From contig JAYMSP010002220.1 of assembly GCA_036897095.1 (NCBI GenBank), positions 1-25,518 of the forward strand: a stretch of DNA of 25,518 bases. The letters run 5' to 3'. A program made the translations under genes and the position numbers. Source of the stretch: Plantago elongata. Lineage: Eukaryota > Streptophyta > Magnoliopsida > Lamiales > Plantaginaceae. Under the pieces are notes generated by a model, which did not search any database, was not told where the DNA came from, and was given only the letters and a program-made list of their open reading frames with translations. Positions within the stretch are counted from its first letter, which is position 1, and every line of letters starts with the position of its first letter. Shown one piece after another: positions 11,510 to 20,989 of the stretch.

Positions 11510-12711
11510 ATGTCTAAATTCGATGCCTACGAACACTTGAACGTTTGCCTGAACCAAGATGGTACACTCACCCGCTACATCAGGCTTCCAACTTCCTCTG
11601 CTACCGGCGAAGCTTCCCAGATTCCTGGTCAATCCGTCCTCAGCAAAGATGTGATTCTCAATGAGGACAAGAAAACTTGGATGCGAATCTACCGACCAAG
11701 CAAGCTTCCCTCCAATGACAGTGCGGTCGCCCGCCTCCCTATAATCGTGTACTTCCACCCAGGTGGATGGATCCAAATGAGCCTGGCCGACACGTTCATC
11801 CATGAGCAGAGCAATCGGATATCTGGCGAAGTCCCTGCTATTTTTGTTGCCGTTGATTTCCGCCTTGCACCGGAGACACGCCTCCCTGGCCAGTACGATG
11901 ATGCTATTGATGCCATTGTCTGGGTGCGCAACCAGGCTGCATATGCTAATGGCGATCCCTGGATCAGAGATTATGGCGACTCCAACAGGTGCTGTTGTTT
12001 CCAATTTTTCAGAATAAACAGCACTGCATTGCAATAAGATAATAAACTTAAAATGAATGGCCAATTCTAAGTCTCTGCCATGTAAAGTTTATCTTCAAAG
12101 AGTAGAGTTCCTCCCAATGCGGGTTCGAAGCATCATCGTCTATACTTATATTGGACTGTAGAACTGTTTAGCATAAATACTCTAATCACAAACTATAATC
12201 TCATCAGTATATAATCTTGATGTGCAACAGGTGTTACCTCTATGGAGCCAGTTGTGGTGCAAACATCGCCTTCAACGCAGCAATGAGGATACAGGAACTG
12301 AAGCTCTCACCGCTGAAGATTGCCGGAATAATTCTCAATCAGCCGTTCTTTGGAGGGAAGCACAGGACACGCAGCGAACTGAAACTTGCAACAGATCAAT
12401 ACTTCCCATTGCCAGTCCAGGACCTTCTCTGGGAGCTGGCATTGCCACCGCGAACAGATAGGGACCACAGGTACTGCAATCCATTCATGGACGGGCCGAG
12501 TAAGGAAAAACTGAAGAGACTGGGGAGGTGTTTGGTGATCGGTTTTGGTGGCGATCCGTTGCTTGATCGACAGCAGGATTTTGTTCAGATGTTGGTGCAG
12601 CAAGGGGTTCTGGTGGAGGCTCGGTTCGACGATGTTGGATTTCATGGGATTGACATGATCGACTCAAGGAGGCAAACAGCCATTCTCAATTTTATCAAAG
12701 AGTTTGTTTGA
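11510..12711 (+). CDS. plant carboxylesterase (CXE, alpha/beta hydrolase-3 family, CXE8/HSR203J-like)
   Basis: Exons 11510-11988 and 12231-12711 give 960 bases and 319 residues, the normal size for plant CXEs. The intron (242 bases) splits an Arg codon before CYLYGASCGAN. The catalytic triad is visible: Ser167 in GASCG, Asp268 in GFGGDPLLD and His298 in VGFHG. Family landmarks include LTRYIRLP near the N-terminus, DFRLAPETRLP, a DPW motif and LNQPFFGG. The oxyanion-hole motif, normally HGGG(F/W), reads HPGGW at 83-87 (CAC CCA GGT GGA TGG). CXEs are soluble esterases acting on small carboxylic esters, often xenobiotic or defence-related; the substrate cannot be deduced. Reading through the intron adds about 15 residues and a stop, losing the whole triad. 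A 201-codon frame on the opposite strand is treated as a shadow. Confidence 0.92.
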
Positions 12712-13012
12712 TGAAGATTTTGCATTTTTGTTGTTGAGGATACGGAATAACTGATTTTTGAATGTGATTCATTGGCTGATGTTGTGATTAAATTGTACTA
12801 GTAATTTGTAAGTTGTGTATTATATGATTCTGTTTGTTGGTTCCTACTTCCAGAAAACTGCTGTTGTCAGCATAATGTTATCAGCAAACAAGAGCTGATT
12901 TAAGAGTTTTTAAGCGAGTTTCTGAATGTGCTTTTGGCTATTTACGATGTGGTTTTGCTAATAACATAATACCTCTTATCAATGGACCCTGCTTGGGAGA
13001 AAATTTTATAAT
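12712..13012. other. CXE 3' flank, no gene seen
   Basis: The presumed 3' UTR of the CXE is followed by AT-rich sequence. No open frame with recognisable content was seen. Confidence 0.6.
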
Positions 13013-13080
13013 TGTTGGGACTCGAATCCATCACCTCATCTCATGCTTATAACTCCTGCCTTTTTACTATTCGACCACCA
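13013..13080 (-). mobile_element. tRNA-derived SINE head (pol III A and B boxes)
   Basis: On the minus strand, TGGTCGAATAGT (13077-13066) matches the tRNA A box TRGYNNARNNGG except at its last base. GATTCGAGTCC (13028-13018) matches the B box GGTTCGANNCC with one mismatch. They are 37 bases apart, as in tRNAs. The sequence between does not fold obviously into a functional tRNA, so this looks like the 5' head of a tRNA-derived SINE. The 3' body and target-site duplications were not identified. Confidence 0.5.
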
Positions 13081-13160
13081 AAAGCCCGATAAAATCGCAG
13101 ATTCCAGCCTGCTTTTTTACTATTCGACCACCAAAAGCCCGATAAAATCGCAGATTCCAG
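13055..13160. repeat. 53-bp tandem duplication upstream of the first reductase gene
   Basis: Copies at 13055-13107 and 13108-13160 differ by a single C/T in the CCTGC(C/T)TTTTTACT part. The unit includes the A-box-like sequence of the SINE head, so a second A box is at 13119-13130. It ends about 66 bases before the ATG at 13227. Confidence 0.95.
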
Positions 13161-13226
13161 TTTACGAGTATGTGAAACTTGACCACACAAGCTCACTCTG
13201 TACAGTGCAGTAGTACACAACCTCCC

Positions 13227-15343
13227 ATGGCGAACAATCAAACCCAAAACGAAATTCTAGTCCTAGGTCCACCAACCCTCTACAAAATCTACAAGACAGA
13301 GCTCTCTTCACACTTCAATCTCCTCAAACCATTCGAATCACCTCTTTCACTCCCCCAATTCCTCACCGCCCATGCCCAAACCACCCAAGCCACACTCTGT
13401 GCCGGCGGATTTGAAGTCACCGCCGAAACTCTCCGCCACCTCCCTTCGCTCCGATTGCTCGTCACCACCAGCGCCGGCCTCGATCACATTGATCTCGCCG
13501 AGTGTCGCCGACGTGACATCTCCGTCGCGAATGTTCCGGCTATCTTCTCCGCCGATGTGGCTGACATGGCGGTGGGCCTGTTGTTGAGTGTGTTGAGGAG
13601 AATTGGAGGTGGAGACCGGTTTGTTAAGGGAGGGCTTTGGCATGGAAATGAAGTGTTTCCTCTTGGTGTCAGGGTATATCATTCTATGCACTGTGTACCA
13701 CTTGCATTTGTTATTTTCGTGTTCTTAATAGTAGGCGTTGAATTGATTTGATCATTGTTGATTAGATTAAATCAGGATTAGATTGATTGCACGAATGAAG
13801 TGATTAATTTAGTGAATGTGGTGAAATTTAGACAGTCTAATTGATCTTTTGAGAACGAGGAGCTTTTAAACATCATTTCTGCTGGTGATTCTAATTATAA
13901 GCTATAAGCAGTTTCATTTAAATTTTGTGGCTACGTAGAGATAATTGTTTGGTGCTCAGGTTTTTGGAGAAAACGGGATAAATAAGGGCTTCCTGTTTCG
14001 TTTGAGTGAGGATCATTCACCCCAAACTTGCTCAGGGATTCTATTTGGCTGCTTTACATGTGTCCTCCATGTATCCAGTGAGCTTGTTCAAGGAATGTGC
14101 ACCTTAGCTCCTTAGTTGGAACTTGGAGGGAAGGCATTGTCGTCGGATTGAGTTTCACTTGGATCGGAAGCAAACATACTTGGAAATTTATGGGAATTTC
14201 ATTAGAGATGGGGTACCAACAGGGGAACTACTTAAACAGAACTCTTGAGACTCCAAGAGTCCAAGTCTCCAGTAGCGAAGGTTTTAGCATATAGTTTGTT
14301 TGTCAAATAGTTTGGTCGCATTTGATCCTAAAAAATGTTGGCTAGTGTTCATGTGAAAAAACCAATTTTCAGTCACATTGGTTTGCTTCCACATTTTTGG
14401 TAAATATATATACTATAATCTATTGACTTGATCAGGATCAGAAGTTTGAGTGGGATCCTATGCAGATGCAATTAAGAAAGCTTGATTAGTTTGCAACTGT
14501 TAAAAACACTAACCTTGATTACAAATAAATTGATGGAACTAAGCTAGCATAGCTTCATAGAATTCTTCACCAGTAGTTAAAAGTTTATGCACCTGATAAA
14601 CCTTTGTCTATTGGCATGCTCCTATAGCTTAAATCCATTTTTACCAATATAAATTTATGGATAACACGACTCATTCGATGTGCTGCATGCTCTACTCAAT
14701 TATTCCGAAAATTCTATAACTCTCTCTCTGAATGCCTGATATTGTTCTTCATGTATGATGTATTGTGTTCTACTGACATGCTAATGCGGTAATGCCACTA
14801 TGGTGGATTCTTGTTTAGTTGGCAGGGAAACAAGTTGGAATTGTAGGACTAGGAAGCATTGGCCTAGAGGTAGCAAAGAGGCTCCGAGGGTTTGGTTGCA
14901 CCATATCCTTTCACTCAAGAAAAGAGAAGCCTTCAGTTCCATACTTGTTTCAGTCTGACATCCTTGAGCTAGCAGCTATATCCGACATCCTTGTCATTTG
15001 CTGTGCACTGAACAAAGAAACTTTTCATATGATAAACCGGGATGTTCTCTTGGCCCTTGGTAACGAAGGAGTGATTGTTAATATTGCACGTGGGGCAGTG
15101 ATAGACGAGAAGGAATTGGTCCAGTGCTTGCAGCAAGGAGTCATTGCTGGTGCTGGTCTGGACGTCTTTGAGAATGAACCTCATATTCCCGCGGAGCTCC
15201 TTGAACTTGATAACACTGTATTGTCTCCACATACTGCTTTCATCACTGAGGAGTCTTTCAGGGATTTGTACGAACTCGTGCTTGGTAATTTAGAGGCATT
15301 CTTCTCCAATAAACCATTACTATCGGAGGTTTCTCTTGAGTAG
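13227..15343 (+). CDS. D-isomer-specific 2-hydroxyacid dehydrogenase, HPR3/HPPR-type (copy 1)
   Basis: Exons 13227-13673 and 14819-15343 give 323 residues, the usual length for plant glyoxylate/hydroxypyruvate/hydroxyphenylpyruvate reductases. The start MANNQTQ aligns with copy 2; an in-frame ATG at 13179 would add 16 unlikely residues. The N-terminal substrate domain includes TSAGLDHIDLAEC and DVADMAVGLLL. The nucleotide-binding motif GLGSIG is at 159-164, and HSRKEKP (R183) suggests NADP(H) preference. The catalytic set is present: Arg240 (NIARG), Glu269 (FENEP) and His287 (LSPH). The enzyme would reduce 2-keto acids in the cytosol; no targeting peptide is visible. Whether hydroxypyruvate, glyoxylate or hydroxyphenylpyruvate is the main substrate cannot be read. 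The intron (1145 bases, phase 0, AGG|GTA...TAG|TTG) holds no recognised gene. Confidence 0.93.
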
Positions 15344-16284
15344 TATGCCCATTAGATCATGTCAAGTAAATGCACGGAGTATGGAACCCTGAATTGTATG
15401 GAACCCTGAATTGTATGCATTGTGTAGATTAACATGTCAAGTAAATGCACCGAGTTGGAATTGTATGCACATATTTGTGTAGATTAATGAATTCATCATC
15501 ATCCCAATTCAAACAACTTTGTAAGTGGCAAGTACAATACCCATCCATCTTAATCAGTTCTAGAAACTCCCACAAAAGAAATTTAAGAACAATTGGGGGG
15601 AAGAAACAAACAACCATATAAATTAGATTGGGGGTAAAACTATATGAATATGATTTTAGTCAAAATAAAGTTTAAAAAAAACTGAAAATGAGGTGGTTGG
15701 GACTTGAGTTAAATTACTGTTCATCAACTTTATAACTTAAACTTTTAAAACCCAATCATACTTCGTAAATCATAATTCAATACCATACCAAAAAAAAAAA
15801 AAACTTAAATTTGAGGTTACTATTTATCATCTTGAATTTTAAATATAGTTTTAAGTCAAATGTCATGTAAGTAGTGCATTATAATCTTTCACTGCATTAT
15901 GAAAATTAAACTTTTCCTACTAACTTAACTATAATACGTATACAAAATTTTAAGATAGTGCAAATTAACAACACATACTTCAAACATGAGATTCATATGA
16001 ATAATTACTTCACATTATAATTGCATTATATGTAATTATATAATAAAATTATAATATTTATTTATTAAATATGTAATATTTGTTATTGTTGTATAAGTCG
16101 GTGTATTTTATTAATTTCGGCGTAAAAAATGTTCTATTTAGCCGTTAAGTAGGTGAATCAGCGACTCATTACACAAACGTAGAAACCGTACAAATATGAA
16201 ATACGAATAGCTATCAAATCCGTTCTCAAAAAAAAAATAGCTATCAAATCCAGATCACACTCACAGTCGAGAAATTGAGCTCCA
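15344..16284. other. AT-rich spacer between reductase copies
   Basis: The start holds direct repeats listed separately. The remainder is strongly AT-rich, with a 13-A run near 15790 and a duplicated AATAGCTATCAAATCC at about 16207 and 16237, just before the copy 2 start. No gene seen. Confidence 0.7.
15358..15450. repeat. direct repeats in the 3' flank of reductase copy 1
   Basis: ATGGAACCCTGAATTGT is tandemly duplicated (15381-15397 and 15398-15414). The 18-mer CATGTCAAGTAAATGCAC recurs 75 bases apart (15358-15375 and 15433-15450). Both lie just downstream of the stop codon, probably in the 3' UTR. Confidence 0.9.
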
Positions 16285-18165
16285 ATGGCGGATCATCCAG
16301 AACTCCTAGTCCTTGGGCCACCAAGTCTTTACCATATCAACTCAAAACAATTATCCTCAAAATTCCACGTCCTAAAGCCATTCGAATCTCCTCTCCCTGT
16401 CGCCGATTTTCTCGCAACTAAAGCTCAATCCACCAAAGCCGCTCTCTGCGGCGCCATTTTCAATCTCTCCGCCGATGTTCTCAGCCACCTCCCCTCCCTC
16501 CGCCTTGTTGTCGCCACCAGCGCTGGCCTCAACAACATCGACCTCGCCGAGTGCAAACGCCGTGGAATCTCCGTCACGAATGCGGCCAATATCTTCTCCA
16601 CCGATGTCGCTGACCTTGCGGTTGGGCTATTGCTCGATGTGTTGCGGAAAATCAGCGCTGGAAATCGGTTCGTTAAATTAGGGATTTGGCCTGCAAATGG
16701 AATCTATCCACTTGGCGCGAGGGTACATGTTCTTATCCACGCAGTACTACAAGTTTCATTTCTGTGTTACAGTTTTCTTCAGTTTACTTCATTATATTTG
16801 CTGCTTCGATCAGGTATTGAAATCTACAAACGATCATACAAGTCGATTTGGAGAAAAAAAACTCCGTGAGTTAGTTAAATTTGAAGTTGATAGTTATTGG
16901 ATACTAAATTTGATAGAGTGTAGAGGAAGAAACAACTATGCAAATTTGGCAAAACTCGACTAGAATCGATTGCCAAACAAGCAGTCTGTGATGTTGATTA
17001 ATTGTTCCTGGTTATGCTAAATGAATTTGTGCACTTGAATTGTTAAACATAACAAATTGTACTGTAATCATATAGTAATGCGCATGGCAGAAGTAAAGCT
17101 AAATTTCAAATGATTTTATGAGATAGGATGGTAGTGCCGTAGTGGTATATGAGATAGTATTAATATATCTTCGAATTTAGTCCTTCAGAAAGCCCAAGAG
17201 AGTGAGAGACTGATCAATTTAGAATAGGAACCTGTAGTTGGTCAAGGGCTTCAGGAAGAAAAGGTGCCTAAGTTTATCAATGCTAAAAGGTGAATCAGTG
17301 AATGTATTTAAATTCGTGCAAAGGAATCGTCGGCCTTATTCAGATGAAGTTACTGGGGTTAGCATATGGAGGCATAAGTTATACACAATTCATCACTGCA
17401 GTTGTAGTGCATCTGATAAACTGTCATCATTTACTTTCTCACGTATAATATTCTAGAAGAGCATTGGCTTGCTGAGCTTTGGCTTGCTCTTCCAGATTAA
17501 TTTCCTTGCACTTTTACGGGAAGAGCATTGGCTTGCTGCTAAGATTATATTCTGGAGCATGGCCTGTGTTACATTACAAAACGTTACGAGTTACAGTGTT
17601 GATATTATTGTATGAATTTGTTTCTGGTGGATTGTTGTAGTTGGGAGGCAAGCATGTTGGAATTGTGGGACTAGGGAGCATTGGCCTAGAGGTAGCGAAG
17701 AGACTGGAAGGATTCGGCTGTCTTATATCATACTTCTCAAGAAACAAGAAGCCAGAAGTTCCTTATGTATTTCACTCTGACATCCATGAACTAGCTGCTA
17801 AATCTAATATCCTTATAATCTGCTGTGCATTGAACAACGGTACACATCATTTGATCAACCGCGAGGTTCTTTTGGCTCTTGGTAAGGAAGGGGTGATTGT
17901 TAATATAGCTCGTGGGGCTGTAGTGCACGAGAAAGAATTAATACGGTGCTTGGAGCAAGGAGAGATTGCGGGTGCTGGTTTGGATGTGTTTGAAAATGAG
18001 CCTCATGTTCCGAAAGAACTTTCTATGCTTGATAACGTTGTGTTGTCCCCGCACTTTGCTGTTTTCACAGAAGAGTCGTTCAGGGAGTCGTATGAACTCG
18101 TGGTTGGGAATATAGAGGCGTTCTTTTCAAATAAACCATTACTTTCAATGGTTTCTCTTGAGTAG
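16285..18165 (+). CDS. D-isomer-specific 2-hydroxyacid dehydrogenase, HPR3/HPPR-type (copy 2)
   Basis: Exons 16285-16722 and 17641-18165 give 320 residues. It is a tandem paralogue of the upstream gene: the intron interrupts the same codon position (LGAR|LGG versus LGVR|LAG), and the two 174-residue exon-2 products align without gaps and are very similar. GLGSIG is at 156-161; catalytic Arg237, Glu266 and His284 are all kept. The NADP-type SRNKKP segment is conserved. Differences fall mainly in the N-terminal substrate domain (for example TSAGLNNIDLAEC versus TSAGLDHIDLAEC) and after the catalytic Arg (VVHEKEL versus VIDEKEL), which leaves room for altered substrate use. No targeting peptide is visible. 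The 918-base intron holds no recognised gene, only a 19-bp direct repeat. Confidence 0.93.
17456..17538. repeat. 19-bp direct repeat in the copy 2 intron
   Basis: GAAGAGCATTGGCTTGCTG occurs at 17456-17474 and 17520-17538, with a partial TTGGCTTGCTC between them, about 100 bases before the exon 2 acceptor. Confidence 0.9.
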
Positions 18166-18968
18166 ATTACTTAAACTAAGGCATGGTGAGGTGCAGATCT
18201 CTGTATCATATCGATATCAATTTGTCGAATTGGTATCTGCATAATGGTTAAAAACTCTTGGTTCAAGCTTTGATAATGTTGTGTTTTTGCCCCACAGTTG
18301 CGTTTCTCGATTCTCAGATATTCTTATGCACGGGTAGTCGGAGCCCGGAGGCTCTGTGTTCCTAATACACTTGTAAAATTGTAATTGAAATTCTCGTAAA
18401 AATCCAAAATTTCCAGATGTGAGAAAATACATTATTTTGATGCATCAAAAGATAATGCTACAAGGTTATCATCTTTTACTCGAATATCATGTGGACTCAT
18501 CGTCCATTGGGAAAACGTCGAAACCCATTTGTTTGATACTATGATTATAAGTGCACCTATCTATAAGTTGCATATAAGATCAGATTGTGATAGTTGCTTG
18601 CTTTTGGAGTCTATGCTTGTCAATCAGCTGTACTTTCCATGTGCCAAAAGTGCCACTAGAGAATGCTAAAAGTAGACCTGTCTGGGCGGAGGGAAAATAG
18701 AAAAAAGCTAGTACTAGGAATATTATTCGACGTAGTCCATGTATTTGAGTTAATCCACTTCAAATTTCCCCAATTTATTGCATTTAGTTCCAAAACAAAA
18801 GAAAATGAGTAAGTATTCCGAGAATCGGTCTTGTGGAGAGACGGATAAATATTACATTTATAAAGGTTTATACTAAAAACATCAATGATATACATACACA
18901 ATCTCCGTCTGGGTTCCAATTTCACCAGCAACAAGTACCTCAAGGATGTACTAGTGACTTGATGCATT
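18166..18968. other. convergent spacer between reductase copy 2 and GA20ox
   Basis: Both flanking genes end here, so the stretch presumably holds their 3' UTRs. Open frames are short and without recognisable motifs. No transposon or RNA gene identified. Confidence 0.65.
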
Positions 18969-20513
18969 TCAACGGTGTCCAAGCCAGTCAATGAAAGCTT
19001 CAAGTGTTTTCATGTCGGCACGATAATGCTTCTGGGTAAATTCCAGCAAGGATGGCCATGTGAAATCTGGATACATTCGCAACTGTTCTTCACCACGTAC
19101 CAGTTCTTTTGGGGTGCTTATCACTTTGTCTGCCTTGGGGCATAAGAAGAATGCAAGAGATTTTCTTGGGATCCTATTGTTCACCACTGCCCGGTGTAGG
19201 CAACTCTTGTATATCCCATTTGATAAAGCCTGCGACAGAGAGTTATCATGCATGAATGAGTAAAACACCGTGTAGTTATTTGAATTATGCACATGATATT
19301 ACTCTGATACAATATAAACATTTATGCTATGGTACTAATGTAAGGATTGATACTAAATCTTGAACATATTCGAACTCACCATGAATGTGTCACCAATATT
19401 GATTACAAAGGCTTGAGGATTTGCAGGGATGGAATGCCATTTCCCATCAACAAATACTTCAAGGCCACCAACATTATCCTGGTGAAGGATAGTTAGCGAA
19501 GTTGGGTCACAATGAGGCCCTGTTCCAAGAGCTTGATCAGGTTCTTGACATGGCGGGTAGTAATTCAATCTAATTATGGATTCATTTCCTTCAAAGAATT
19601 CCCGGAAATAAGCTGGCCCAACTCCAAGGCTTATGCCTAGAAGCTCCATAATATTCAGAGACAGAGTACTCATGACTTCAGAATACTTTCGGAACACCTT
19701 CCTGCAAAGTAAACGAAAGAACATGTAAACTTGTCATGTGAACACACATAAGGTTACATGGCACCTTGCAATTTGACATTCATTTGTTGGAGGATAAATT
19801 AATGTGTAACAAGCATTGAATGATAGTTAAAATACATTATGATCTGATACATTATCACAAGTTTCATATCAATAGCATGTCAATATAAATTTGGTTCATT
19901 ACCATGTTAGAGGGTTAATCATCAAGTAATAGAATATGATTGATGCATGTGGGATATCAAATATATTAACAAGGTTATTTAGTGCAAAATGGAGTCAGTT
20001 ACTCCATATTTTGTACCCGAAAGTGGCGTAACCTTCCCCCATTGAATTCTTGATATAGCATTCCACAGTATTGGGAAGCTCACTATCAGATGTATAGGAA
20101 AACGAAAGTGTCTCTTTCCAAGGAAGTTTTGAGGAAAATCTATTGGTAAATGAACTTGCATAGCCACAAGAGTCACCCGGTTTTCTATAAATCTTCTGCT
20201 TCTCCTCAAGTGGCAGAAGAAAGAAGACGCCCATTGCCTCGTGAACCTCCTCAATAAGCTTCATGTCAACCCCATGGTTTACAATACTAAAAAAACCATG
20301 TTTTCTGCAAAGTTCGTTTAGTGAACTCAAACTGGTCATGTCTGCCTGACTGTAGGCCAGAAATTTACCCAGATCTATCAGGGGCATATCTAGTATTGGT
20401 GGAGGCTCGGGGCAAGGTTTTTCATGATCGGGCCATTTGAACTCTGGTGGTATTTTGGGTAAGCGTTGCAAATAAGATGCATCAAAAACTAAGGAATTCT
20501 GCATAGATGCCAT
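18969..20513 (-). CDS. GA20ox-like: gibberellin 20-oxidase (2-oxoglutarate/Fe(II) dioxygenase)
   Basis: Exons 20513-20017, 19701-19380 and 19229-18969 have matching phases and give 359 residues, slightly shorter than typical GA20ox. GA20-oxidase converts GA12/GA53 stepwise to GA9/GA20 in the cytosol, the main regulated step of gibberellin synthesis. Diagnostic motifs: WPDHEKPC near the N-terminus, LPWKETLSF (130-138) and NYYPPCQEP (212-220, usually QKP). The iron ligands are His229, Asp231 (GPHCDPTS) and His285 (CLHRAV). Arg295 and Ser297 (RKS) bind 2-oxoglutarate. The C-terminus YPDFTW...FTQKHYRADMKTLEAF is typical of the family. MASMQ was chosen as the start; the frame stays open upstream to 20666 but that part has no family similarity. 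A TATAAAA lies 54 bases upstream. The three-exon structure matches other GA20ox genes. Confidence 0.95.
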
Positions 20514-20566
20514 TTTTCTTTTTGTTATTAGTTTGCTACGGGATGAAATGTGGAAAGAATAGGAAG

Positions 20567-20573
20567 TTTTATA
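20567..20573 (-). promoter_or_regulatory. TATA box of GA20ox
   Basis: TATAAAA on the minus strand, 54 bases before the chosen ATG, which would leave a short leader of about 25 bases. It supports the 20513 start over the upstream ATG at 20666. Confidence 0.5.
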
Positions 20574-20839
20574 GTGAGTTAAAGCAATGACTAGAACATA
20601 GAAAGAGTTGGTACAGTAATCAAAAAGCTCAAGTGGAGAGAAAAGCCACGCCAACGTGTCTTCCATAATGCTGGTCGATAATTCAATATTGGAATATTAG
20701 ATTGAAGTCACATTGCAGCATCATATCGAGAATTTTTGTTAGTTTAAATGATTTAGTATCATTGCTTATTTTATATTGTTGCATGACATGATTTTTACCC
20801 AACTCTTTACGTGATCATCAATTACGGCATTGCTAACCA

Positions 20840-20857
20840 GGGGGGAGGGGGAGGAGG
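20840..20857 (+). other. G-rich tract (possible G-quadruplex)
   Basis: GGGGGGAGGGGGAGGAGG, a pure purine tract about 330 bases upstream of the GA20ox start. It is conspicuous in an otherwise AT-rich area. Confidence 0.6.
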
Positions 20858-20989
20858 ACAAAGAGTGTTGGGTATTATTGTACACAACCTTGTACTTTCT
20901 AACGAGGCAATTCCCAAGCCTGTAAGAGTAAATGCATCTGTGTGTTGAACCTAAAAGAAAGTATAAGAACAGGTCAGTAGATGTTCTTG

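Noticed and set aside
11459..12064. 201-codon open frame on the minus strand over CXE exon 1
   Set aside because: It is antisense to a well-supported exon and has no recognisable domain; GC-rich coding sequence often leaves such shadows.
13013..13080. Functional tRNA gene
   Set aside because: A and B boxes are present, but no proper acceptor and anticodon stems are apparent; a SINE head fits better.
13179..13226. Upstream in-frame ATG for reductase copy 1
   Set aside because: The added 16 residues have no counterpart in copy 2 or the family; MANNQ aligns with the copy 2 start.
20514..20666. 51-residue N-terminal extension of GA20ox from ATG 20666
   Set aside because: It has no similarity to GA20ox N-termini and lies upstream of a TATAAAA that fits the 20513 start.
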